DNA of 64,000 nt, from contig NZ_JAGGMI010000001.1 in the NCBI RefSeq assembly GCF_017875235.1, positions 1 to 64,000 on the forward strand. The letters run 5' to 3'. Below the pieces are notes generated by a model. The model searched no databases. It was not told the DNA's origin and was given only the letters and a program-made list of their open reading frames with translations. Of this stretch, positions 7,189-14,365 are shown piece by piece (within the stretch, counting starts at the first letter, position 1; each line of letters starts with the position of its first letter). The stretch comes from Asticcacaulis solisilvae. GTDB lineage: Bacteria > Pseudomonadota > Alphaproteobacteria > Caulobacterales > Caulobacteraceae. The translations under genes were made by a program, and so were the position numbers.

Positions 7189-8005
7189 GACTGCCCACAA
7201 GCTATTTTATCGCCCCCTGTGTGTTGCCATGCTTTTCATCGCGCTTCCCGCCTCGGCGCACGATTTCTGGCTGCAACCGCAGAATTACCGTGTCGCACCC
7301 GGCGGCACGACGGCGATGAGCCTTCAGGTCGGCCACGGCAAGGACAGGCAGAAATCACTCATGGAGCGCGACCGCGTCGTGCGTTTCGATTCGATCAGCC
7401 ATGCCGGCAAACTGGACCGCAAGGGTGAGTTGCGGATGGGTGACGCCAATGCCAATTCTGTGCTGACATTCAAAACACCAGGCCTGCACGTTCTGTCGTT
7501 TGAGACCAATGGCACCTATAGCGAACTGCCTGCCATCCGCTTCAACGACTATCTCAAGGCCGAGGGCCTGACGCCTGCCATTACTCAGCGCGCCAACACC
7601 AAGGCGACGGATAAGCCGGGCCGCGAGACCTATAGCCGTCGCGCCAAGGCGCTGGTCCAGGTTGGCGCCTATAAGCCCGCCGATGATGCTGTCGTGACAA
7701 AACCCGTCGGCCTGACGCTTGAGATCGTGCCTCAGGCCAATCCCTACGCCCCCGGCTTCAAGGGCAAGCTGCCGGTCCGCATCCTCTACATGGGCAAGCC
7801 GCTGGCCGGTGCGACGGTCATGCTGAACAATCTCGACTTCGACAGCCGGCCGCTCGAAAAGATCCTCAGCGACGGGCAGGGCCTGGCGGTGTTCGACCTG
7901 CCGAAGACAGGCACCTGGCAGTTCAATGTCATCTGGACGCGTCCTGTCAGCCAGGGCAAGGCCGATTTCGACACGGTCTTTTCCAGCCTGACACTCGGCT
8001 ACTGA
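7187..8005 (+). CDS. DUF4198 periplasmic protein (nickel/cobalt uptake associated)
   Basis: About 272 residues. A GTG three bases upstream is an alternative start. The signal peptide ends at LPASAHDFWLQP, so the mature protein starts with His-Asp-Phe-Trp, the diagnostic N-terminus of the DUF4198 family. The rest is beta-rich: a YRVAPGGTTAMSLQVGHGK domain, then a carboxypeptidase-regulatory-like domain (GFKGKLPVRILYMGKPLAGA). DUF4198 proteins often accompany TonB receptors and nickel/cobalt permeases and are thought to bind metal in the periplasm. Divergent to hupE with only about 50 bases between, so both probably share a control region. The mature N-terminal His can bind nickel; this is inference. 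Confidence 0.85.
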   Translation: MTAHKLFYRPLCVAMLFIALPASAHDFWLQPQNYRVAPGGTTAMSLQVGHGKDRQKSLMERDRVVRFDSISHAGKLDRKGELRMGDANANSVLTFKTPGLHVLSFETNGTYSELPAIRFNDYLKAEGLTPAITQRANTKATDKPGRETYSRRAKALVQVGAYKPADDAVVTKPVGLTLEIVPQANPYAPGFKGKLPVRILYMGKPLAGATVMLNNLDFDSRPLEKILSDGQGLAVFDLPKTGTWQFNVIWTRPVSQGKADFDTVFSSLTLGY

Positions 8006-8024
8006 ACACTCCCACAAAATGCAA

Positions 8025-8063
8025 AAAAAAGCCCGGCCGCTGGTAAAGCGACCGGGCTTTTTG
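8025..8063. terminator. Bidirectional terminator
   Basis: AAAAGCCCGG (8027-8036) pairs with CCGGGCTTTT (8052-8061), with A and T runs on both sides. It separates the converging DUF4198 and lipoprotein genes. Confidence 0.8.
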
Positions 8064-8080
8064 TACCTGCGCTCACATGC

Positions 8081-8323
8081 CTAAAGCGGCGCCGGCTCGG
8101 CGCTAGGGTCGACAGCCACGACGTCGCCAGCCGAAACCGAGGCAGGTTCGGAATTGGCGTCTGCCTTGGCGGCTGCAGCAAAGGCAGCGCCGTACTTGGC
8201 GTTGGGTTCCGGCGCGGGCGGCGTGACGACGACGGTTGAACCGCCGCCTCCACTGCCACCACCGCAGGCCGCAAGGCTAAGGGCTATTCCGCTTAACAGC
8301 GACAAGGTGATCAGCTTTTTCAT
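8081..8323 (-). CDS. Small lipoprotein downstream of DUF4331
   Basis: 80 residues. The signal sequence ends in the lipobox LAAC, and the lipidated cysteine is followed by GGGSGGGGS, a flexible linker. The rest is a short Ala/Pro/Glu-rich stretch with no recognisable fold. The gene follows the DUF4331 gene by 12 bases on the same strand, so it is probably co-expressed. Its small size and linker suggest a membrane anchor or partner for the DUF4331 protein, but the function is unknown. Confidence 0.7.
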   Translation of the reverse strand: MKKLITLSLLSGIALSLAACGGGSGGGGSTVVVTPPAPEPNAKYGAAFAAAAKADANSEPASVSAGDVVAVDPSAEPAPL

Positions 8324-8335
8324 GATCTGCGCTCC

Positions 8336-9937
8336 TTAGCGGTGCTCAGCCAGCGGAGCGCCGGCCAGCGGGGGATTGAGGTACGGGAAGGTGCCAAGCA
8401 GATCGGTCGCCTTGATCGGCGCACCGTCGGTGAAGGGCACATTGCCGACCGAAGCCTGTGCAGGCGTACAGACGCCAAGGTTGGTCGGCACGTGGTTGAT
8501 CGGGATGGGGTGGCACAGGGCGCCCATCGCAACGCGCAGTTCGATGTCGACCGTATCGTCGCCCGGACGGCGACCGTTCGGGAAGCCCGCCAGATCGTCG
8601 CCGGCAACGCCGAGATTGCTCTGCGAGGCGCGCGGCGTAACGGCAACGGCCGTATTCAGGCGGATCATTTCCGACGGCGTGACGGTCTTGAGCTGGTTCA
8701 GCGTCGGCACGCCGGTCAGGAAGGCCGCGACCAGGTCGTTGCGTGGGAAGTTGGTCGGCGCCAGGTTCGCAATGTTTGTCCCCAGCGTCGTATTGACGGC
8801 ATCATTGAACAACAGGTTCAGGATGGCCGGTAGCGTCGGGTTGGTGACGTATGCGCCGAACTGGGCGTCGTCAGCAGGCTTGGAGGCGTTGAACTTGTCC
8901 TTGTCCGGCAGGCCGATGACGATCTCGTTGACCAGCGGCATGCCGAGGCGCGACACCTGAGTATAGGCGCCGCCCGAAACGGAAGGCTTGGCGTAAGTCG
9001 CGTTGGGCGCCAGCAGACGGGCCTGCGGCAGGCTGGCCGTCTGCCAGCCACCGATGACGCCGTTGCCTGAACCGGTCACGCAGGCAATCGGCACTTCGAT
9101 GGCGATCGAGGTTACGTTCTTCTTGCCGACCAGTTCGTCGTTGGCGCGGTTCTGCTTGATGCCGCCGGGGAAGCCGCCGCCATCGCCGGCGCCAGGGGCG
9201 CTGTCGCCTTCGACTGGCACGAAGTTGACCAGGTCGAAGATCGAACCGAGATTGACGGCGAAGGCTTCGGCGCGCTGGCCGACGAACACCTTGCCGGCCG
9301 TCGAGCAGCCCGGCAGGGTGACGTTGTAGATGTACTGGTTGGCGTAGGCGTTGTAGTCGGCGAAGGTCTTTTTGCCGCTGTAGTCGAACGGCTTGGTGAA
9401 GGACGTGCCGCCACCGCTGGCATTGGTCGCCATCGCCTTGGTGCCCGAGCGGCGATCACCGCTGATGACGGTCAGGGTGTAGCTTTCAGTTTCGCCAAGG
9501 GCTGCGCTGCTGCTGGCGCTGATGGCACCGGCATGGCGCAGCGGGATGGCATTGGTCGTGCCGCCGACATTCAGCGTGACGCCCGTATTGCCGGCCAGGG
9601 CATTGCTGAACTTGAACTGGAAAGTCAGGTCTTCCTTGGCGTCGCCGGTATTGTCGATGTGGATTTCATAGACGGCGTCCGGGTCCATGGTGAAATAGTT
9701 CGGACCGCCGCCCGGATCTTGCAGCGGCATGTAGTTGGCGATGAAGGTCACGAACCCGTCGCGGCCGGTCTCATAGCTACGGAACATGTAGAAGTCGGTC
9801 GAGTCGACCTTCGGGGATTTGGTGATCCCGGGCGCTTCGCGGTGGCTGGACGCCATGACGGCGGGCGCGAAAGCCGCGAGGCTAAGGACGCTGACTGTAG
9901 TAAGAATGGCAAGACTGCCGCGCTTCAAATTCCTCAC
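8336..9937 (-). CDS. DUF4331 secreted protein
   Basis: 533 residues with a signal peptide (to about residue 29, AVMASSHREAP). The mature N-terminus SSHREAPGITKSPKVDSTDF is the signature start of DUF4331 proteins. It has repeated beta-rich segments such as VYEIHIDNTGDAKEDLTFQF and a late RRPGDDTVDIELRVAMG segment. The biochemical role of this family is not known to me. Its N-terminal Ser-His and many acidic Asp-Thr-Asp groups would suit calcium or transition-metal binding; that is inference. The upstream motif places it under the same sigma factor as the TonB receptor and outer-membrane barrel genes, making it a leading candidate effector of this stress or metal regulon. Confidence 0.85.
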   Translation of the reverse strand: MRNLKRGSLAILTTVSVLSLAAFAPAVMASSHREAPGITKSPKVDSTDFYMFRSYETGRDGFVTFIANYMPLQDPGGGPNYFTMDPDAVYEIHIDNTGDAKEDLTFQFKFSNALAGNTGVTLNVGGTTNAIPLRHAGAISASSSAALGETESYTLTVISGDRRSGTKAMATNASGGGTSFTKPFDYSGKKTFADYNAYANQYIYNVTLPGCSTAGKVFVGQRAEAFAVNLGSIFDLVNFVPVEGDSAPGAGDGGGFPGGIKQNRANDELVGKKNVTSIAIEVPIACVTGSGNGVIGGWQTASLPQARLLAPNATYAKPSVSGGAYTQVSRLGMPLVNEIVIGLPDKDKFNASKPADDAQFGAYVTNPTLPAILNLLFNDAVNTTLGTNIANLAPTNFPRNDLVAAFLTGVPTLNQLKTVTPSEMIRLNTAVAVTPRASQSNLGVAGDDLAGFPNGRRPGDDTVDIELRVAMGALCHPIPINHVPTNLGVCTPAQASVGNVPFTDGAPIKATDLLGTFPYLNPPLAGAPLAEHR

Positions 9938-9988
9938 GAAACCCTCCTGGACGTGACCCGCGATCGCTTGAACGATCGACCTGAATCA

Positions 9989-10014
9989 CTTACGGCGGGC
10001 TCCGGAATTTTGAT
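9989..10014 (-). promoter_or_regulatory. Candidate ECF-sigma promoter of the DUF4331 operon
   Basis: On the minus strand: ATCAAAAT (10014-10007), 12 bases, CGTAAG (9994-9989), 51 bases before the ATG. The 8-mer and the 6-mer are identical to those before the TonB receptor, at the same spacing. Confidence 0.6.
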
Positions 10015-10039
10015 GTTCGCTCAAAAAATAAATGAAAAC

Positions 10040-10789
10040 CTAGAACAGGCCGGCGACAACATCAGTTGGTGATGATGGCGCCAGCACGTCGGCCCAACGC
10101 CATTGCCCCGAGCCAATAGCAAGGACGACGGTCGTCTGATTGTCGGGTATCAGGAACAAGACCGGCCCCTGATTCTGAGCTTGGAGGCACTCCGGCCGCG
10201 ACGACACCACCGCCTTGACCAGCAGCGCACGCAGGACCGCCATACCACCGGCTTGGGTGCCTTCCGCCCAGTGTCCATCCCAAAGCATGACGGCATTGGC
10301 GACCGACCGGCCGTTTGCCGGAATGGCTGCAATGCCCTGACGCACCTCGGGACTGGCGCCGAAGGCTTGAGCCAGTTGCTGCGTCACGTCGCAGGCTGCG
10401 CCGGGTTCGCCCATCGCTGAAGGCTGGAACGCGCTGACAAGCTCCATTTCGGCGTCCGTCAGCGACGACTCCTGCGACAACATGGCCTCAGCCGTAACAG
10501 GCTCAAGCCCCACATCATCCACCGGATCCGTGGGCGGCGGTTGCGACGCTTTGGTTTTGATTGGCACCGGCTCGTTGTCGGCGACAGGTCCCGCCTCAGC
10601 CATTGCGGCCACCAAAGCAACCGTCACCATCTGCCCGTCGTTACCCACAGGCGGCCGCGGCGGCGGGCTTAATTGCCAACACAACGCGGCCCCGACCAAT
10701 GCATGCCCAGTGATAACAGCCGCCCACACGCCAGCGCGCTCTTTCAGGCGCGGCGGGATGGCAGAATGGCGATAAATCGAAAACGGCAT
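10040..10789 (-). CDS. Membrane-anchored protein with TonB-like N-terminus
   Basis: 249 residues. One transmembrane helix (AAVITGHALVGAALCWQL, about residues 24-41) is followed by a proline-rich stretch (SPPPRPPVG) and VTVALVAAMAEAG, the layout of TonB proteins. The C-terminal TonB fold is not recognisable. Instead the last 120 residues contain AVMLWDGHWAEG, VVSSRPECLQAQNQGPVLFL and GSGQWRWADVL, which I cannot assign. Two cysteines (CDVTQQL and ECLQ) could form a disulfide in the periplasm. It may be a divergent energy transducer or a periplasmic partner of the cluster. It lies upstream of the DUF4331 operon on the same strand. Confidence 0.6.
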   Translation of the reverse strand: MPFSIYRHSAIPPRLKERAGVWAAVITGHALVGAALCWQLSPPPRPPVGNDGQMVTVALVAAMAEAGPVADNEPVPIKTKASQPPPTDPVDDVGLEPVTAEAMLSQESSLTDAEMELVSAFQPSAMGEPGAACDVTQQLAQAFGASPEVRQGIAAIPANGRSVANAVMLWDGHWAEGTQAGGMAVLRALLVKAVVSSRPECLQAQNQGPVLFLIPDNQTTVVLAIGSGQWRWADVLAPSSPTDVVAGLF

Positions 10790-11154
10790 ATACAGGCCAA
10801 TGGTCAGCTACGTCTGCAATACGGCTGATAACGGCAATTCGATGATGCGAATCCAACGGTTGTTAGTTTTTCAATGAAACAGGCATTTTCACCGACCGGT
10901 GAAATAAACTAAATAATGAAATTGTATATCCTCCCCCCCTGCCAAAGTCAGATATGGCGCCCGTTATCGCATCCGGCACATTCAGAATTGAAGCGGATAC
11001 TATTTGCTCAACGACTATCGCCTTCTTCTAGAATATCAAATCCAGGTGAACCTGCGTCCACTCCGGCATATCTCGTCCTGAAAGTGCTATAATTATCTGC
11101 CGGTAATCGAGCACGGGCGGGCGGACGACGGAGATCCGCCATGTCGAATGAGCT
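10790..11154. other. Intergenic region, no gene recognised
   Basis: This stretch is AT-richer than its left neighbours and contains no gene I can support. It leads into the integrase remnant and probably marks the junction between the metal cluster and accessory DNA. No terminator or promoter is clear enough to call. Confidence 0.4.
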
Positions 11155-11355
11155 GTGCGTAATCCCATCTCACCGCCCTTGGAATACAGCACGCACTCGA
11201 TGCGACGAACGAAGGCGGCGCAAATTTACAAGCAGACTGGAAACCTTCGAGCCGTCCAAATCCCACTCGGTCACACGAAGCTTGAAAGTACCGTTCGGTA
11301 TTTGGGGGTTGAGGTCGATGACGCGCTTCAACTGTCTGAACTGGTCGACCTTTAG
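11155..11355 (+). pseudogene. Tyrosine integrase C-terminal remnant
   Basis: The frame reads THSMRRTKAAQIYKQTGNLR and then LGHTKLESTVRYLGVEVDDA before a stop at 11353-11355. This is the catalytic C-terminus of a widespread proteobacterial integrase family, with the R of the H-x-x-R box, the H of LGH and the nucleophilic Tyr of RYLG. Everything upstream of the H-x-x-R box is missing, so the gene is a fragment. It is followed at once by two of the AAGCGGA-type repeat remnants. Confidence 0.75.
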
Positions 11356-11639
11356 GTGGGCAAAGCGACTGGCAGGCGCCAGAAGCGGAATTGGAACAAT
11401 GTGTGTAGCGGTTGTCGCAGGTAAGCCCGAAAGCGGACGCGTCAGCCGCTAAATTATCAATCGGTGCCTGAAATCGCGAGTGCAGGAGAACGTGTGTTCC
11501 GCCGTTAAGGTAGGTAACCGAAAACCGATCCCAATCGATCCCTTACTATCTTTTTATTATTCTCGTCAGGCTGTTTACGCGGTCGCTTCGGCGACAGCGG
11601 GGTCAACTCCATTTGCGCAATGCGCGTCTCAGTTATTGA
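11356..11639. repeat. Intergenic region with AAGCGGA-type repeat remnants
   Basis: GCGCCAGAAGCGGAA ends at 11390 and GCCCGAAAGCGGACGC lies at 11425-11440. The same core recurs near 17380, 21655, 21695, 22840, 23645 and 23692, and inverted near 37390 and 37420, always between genes. No coding sequence was seen here. The stretch also holds the promoter region of the bacteriophytochrome gene, which I could not pin down. Confidence 0.5.
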
Positions 11640-13889
11640 ATGTCCTACGAATTAGTGGCTCCCGCCGATTCTCTTGATATAACGGCGTGCGAGCGAGAAC
11701 CCATCCGCATTCCTGGAAGCATACAGCCGCACGGCCTTCTGCTCGTCGCAGATGCGCGAAGCCTGCATCTTCAACAGGCCAGTATGAATGCCCAGCCGGT
11801 TTTGGCCCGCCCGATCGGAGAATGTGTAGGAAACGCTTTATCAGACGTATTGCTTCCTGACCTCGCGCGTCTCATCGGCCGGTTCGACGACCCTTCGTTT
11901 AGAGAGGGGCCAGTTGTGCTGGGAGCCGTCGCCTTAGAAGCAGGCACATATAATGTTCTGGCGCATGTGTCTGGCCCGTCTCTGATCCTCGAGTTTGAAC
12001 AATTGGGAATTGGGGACGCTGGATCGCTGGATCAGGTCTATCCGCAGGTCCGCGCCTTTCTCAACAGCTTGCAGGCAAGTTCGAGTATCGCAGAGCTCAA
12101 TGCGCGTGCTGCCCGGCACGTCCGCGACATTACCGGGTTTGATCGCGTCATGATCTATCAGTTTGATGATCAGTGGAATGGCACTGTCGTGGCCGAAAAT
12201 CGCAACGAGGCCCTCCCCTCCTATCTCGATCTGCGCTTCCCAGCGTCGGACATCCCGGCCCAGGCCCGGGAGCTTTACCGTCTCAATCGCCTGCGACTTA
12301 TACCGGACGCGACCTATGAGCCCGTCGCTATCGTCCCTGAAATGAACCCGGCGACAGGCGCCCCTGTCGATCTCAGCCTGTCCTTGCTCCGTAGCGTCTC
12401 GCCTGTTCATCTTGAATATATGCGCAACATGGGTACGCCGTCGTCGATGTCGATTTCGATTATCGACAATGGCCGGCTATGGGGGCTGATCTCCTGTCAC
12501 CACAGCCAGCCCAAGGTCGTGCCCGCGCATGTGCGCACCGCCTGCGACTTCGTCGGCCAGATGCTGGCCATGCAATTGTCGGCAAGGTTTCGCAACGAGG
12601 AGGCGGTTCAGCGCGTCGGCTATCAGGCTATCCAAAGTGACCTTCTTGCTTCCATGGCCGGCGAGCCCTTTTTTATCGATGGGCTCAAGAAAAATCGAGA
12701 CGGCCTTCTGCGCCTGACCGAGGCGTCCGGCGCTGCGATCGTCTTCGGGGGTACGGTCTCCCGTATCGGCGCCTGCCCGGATGAGAAGGACATACAGCGG
12801 ATCGTTGCATGGCTGTCATCCAAAGCAGACGATGCCGAGGTCTACGCGACGGACTGTTTGTCGGATCACATGGAAGGTGCGGAGTCGTTTGCAGAAATGG
12901 CTAGCGGCCTCCTGGCGGTTTCCATTTCGCAACTTCATGCCAGCTACATCCTCTGGTTCCGACCGGAAGTCATCCAGACCGTGACCTGGGGCGGGGACCC
13001 GTCGGAAAAAGTTCGGCACGGCAGTGATCCGCAACGTCTGCACCCGCGTAAGTCCTTCGAACAATGGAAGGAAACCGTTCGGTTACGGTCGCTGAAATGG
13101 ACCAACGTGCAGCGCGACGTCGCCAGCGCTTTTCGCAGCACGATTGTCAGCATCGTCATGCGAAAGGCAGAGGAACTGGCGGCCTTGAACCAGGAATTGA
13201 CCCGAAGCAACAAGGAGCTCGAGGCCTTCTCCTACTCGGTTAGTCATGACCTGCGTGCCCCCTTTCGCCATATCGTCGGCTATGCCGAGATGCTCAAGGA
13301 CAAGTATGGCGACCAACTGGACGCCAAGGCCACGCGTTATATCAACGTTATTGTCGAGTCTGCTGGATCAGCGGGCAAACTAGTTGACGACCTGCTGGGC
13401 TTCTCGCAGATGGGGCGGATGACGGTCGTGCCGATCCGGGTCGATATGAATCGCCTGGTCAAGGAGGTTCGTGACGTCCTCGATACGGAAACCAACGGTC
13501 GCGACATCCAATGGCACATAGGCGATCTGCATTCCGTTCATGGCGATCCTGGGATGATGCGCCAGGTCATGCAGAATCTGGTCTCGAACGCCATAAAATA
13601 TACACGCGGACGGGACACGGCGCAGATCAGCATTGACAGCGAGGAAACGCCGACGGAGACGATCATTTCCATCAAAGACAACGGCGTCGGATTCGACATG
13701 GCATATGTCGACAAGCTTTTCGGTGTGTTTCAGCGCCTGCATCGTGTCGAGGATTATGAAGGTACGGGCATAGGTCTGGCGAATGTCCGGCGCATCATGG
13801 AGCGCCACGGCGGTCGGGCCTGGGCTGAAGGTGAACTCAATAAGGGCGCGGCATTCCATATCGCCCTTCCACGCAATCAAGGGGCATGA
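11640..13889 (+). CDS. bphP: Bacteriophytochrome sensor histidine kinase
   Basis: 749 residues, domains PAS-GAF-PHY-HisKA-HATPase. The biliverdin-linking cysteine is Cys17 in ITACEREPIRIPGSIQPHG, the hallmark of bacterial phytochromes. The GAF domain keeps the DIP motif (FPASDIPAQAR) and the chromophore-pocket segment MRNMGTPSSMSISI plus LWGLISCHH. The PHY tongue has PRKSF. The phospho-accepting histidine is His536 in SYSVSHDLRAPFRH, and the ATPase has VMQNLVSNAIKYT and GTGIGLANV. It should switch kinase activity with red/far-red light. The response regulator and hybrid kinase follow with 4-base overlaps, forming one operon. No heme oxygenase for biliverdin is visible in this window. Confidence 0.95.
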   Translation: MSYELVAPADSLDITACEREPIRIPGSIQPHGLLLVADARSLHLQQASMNAQPVLARPIGECVGNALSDVLLPDLARLIGRFDDPSFREGPVVLGAVALEAGTYNVLAHVSGPSLILEFEQLGIGDAGSLDQVYPQVRAFLNSLQASSSIAELNARAARHVRDITGFDRVMIYQFDDQWNGTVVAENRNEALPSYLDLRFPASDIPAQARELYRLNRLRLIPDATYEPVAIVPEMNPATGAPVDLSLSLLRSVSPVHLEYMRNMGTPSSMSISIIDNGRLWGLISCHHSQPKVVPAHVRTACDFVGQMLAMQLSARFRNEEAVQRVGYQAIQSDLLASMAGEPFFIDGLKKNRDGLLRLTEASGAAIVFGGTVSRIGACPDEKDIQRIVAWLSSKADDAEVYATDCLSDHMEGAESFAEMASGLLAVSISQLHASYILWFRPEVIQTVTWGGDPSEKVRHGSDPQRLHPRKSFEQWKETVRLRSLKWTNVQRDVASAFRSTIVSIVMRKAEELAALNQELTRSNKELEAFSYSVSHDLRAPFRHIVGYAEMLKDKYGDQLDAKATRYINVIVESAGSAGKLVDDLLGFSQMGRMTVVPIRVDMNRLVKEVRDVLDTETNGRDIQWHIGDLHSVHGDPGMMRQVMQNLVSNAIKYTRGRDTAQISIDSEETPTETIISIKDNGVGFDMAYVDKLFGVFQRLHRVEDYEGTGIGLANVRRIMERHGGRAWAEGELNKGAAFHIALPRNQGA

Positions 13890-14365
13890 CTATGAAAGGA
13901 CTCCGGCCAATTCTGCTGGTCGAGGATAATCCCAAGGACCTTGAGCTGACGCTCGAAGCCCTGGAGAGAAGCCAGCTGGCCAACGAGGTCGTTACGGCGC
14001 GCGACGGCGTCGAGGCGCTCGACTGGCTCTTTCGCCGCAACAGCCACGAAGGCCGGGAAAGCAACGACCCGGCGGTTATCCTGCTCGACTTGAAGCTGCC
14101 GCGTGTCGACGGTCTGCAGGTTCTTGAGCAGATCAAGAACGACGAAGACATGCGGCACCTGCCGGTCGTCATGCTGACGGCATCCCGTGAAGAAAGCGAT
14201 CTGGTCAAGAGCTACCAGCTGGGTGTCAATGCCTTCGTCGTGAAGCCGGTCGGCTTTCAGGAGTTTTTCGACGCCGTGCGCGGCCTTGGCGTTTTCTGGG
14301 CTGTCGTTAACGAGCCCGTCCCGCCACGACCGCGCAATCAGCCGATGAAGGTTACCGAGGCATGA
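13886..14365 (+). CDS. Single-domain response regulator (Rcp1-like)
   Basis: 159 residues, a lone receiver domain. Acidic pocket residues follow ILLVEDN, the phospho-acceptor aspartate is in VILLDLKLPR, and the signalling Thr and Lys are in VVMLTASREE and FVVKPVGF. An insert of about 12 residues before the acceptor Asp (FRRNSHEGRESND) is typical of phytochrome-partner regulators such as cyanobacterial Rcp1. The ATG overlaps the kinase stop (ATGA). There is no output domain, so it must act through protein contact, possibly with the hybrid kinase encoded next. Confidence 0.92.
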   Translation: MTMKGLRPILLVEDNPKDLELTLEALERSQLANEVVTARDGVEALDWLFRRNSHEGRESNDPAVILLDLKLPRVDGLQVLEQIKNDEDMRHLPVVMLTASREESDLVKSYQLGVNAFVVKPVGFQEFFDAVRGLGVFWAVVNEPVPPRPRNQPMKVTEA

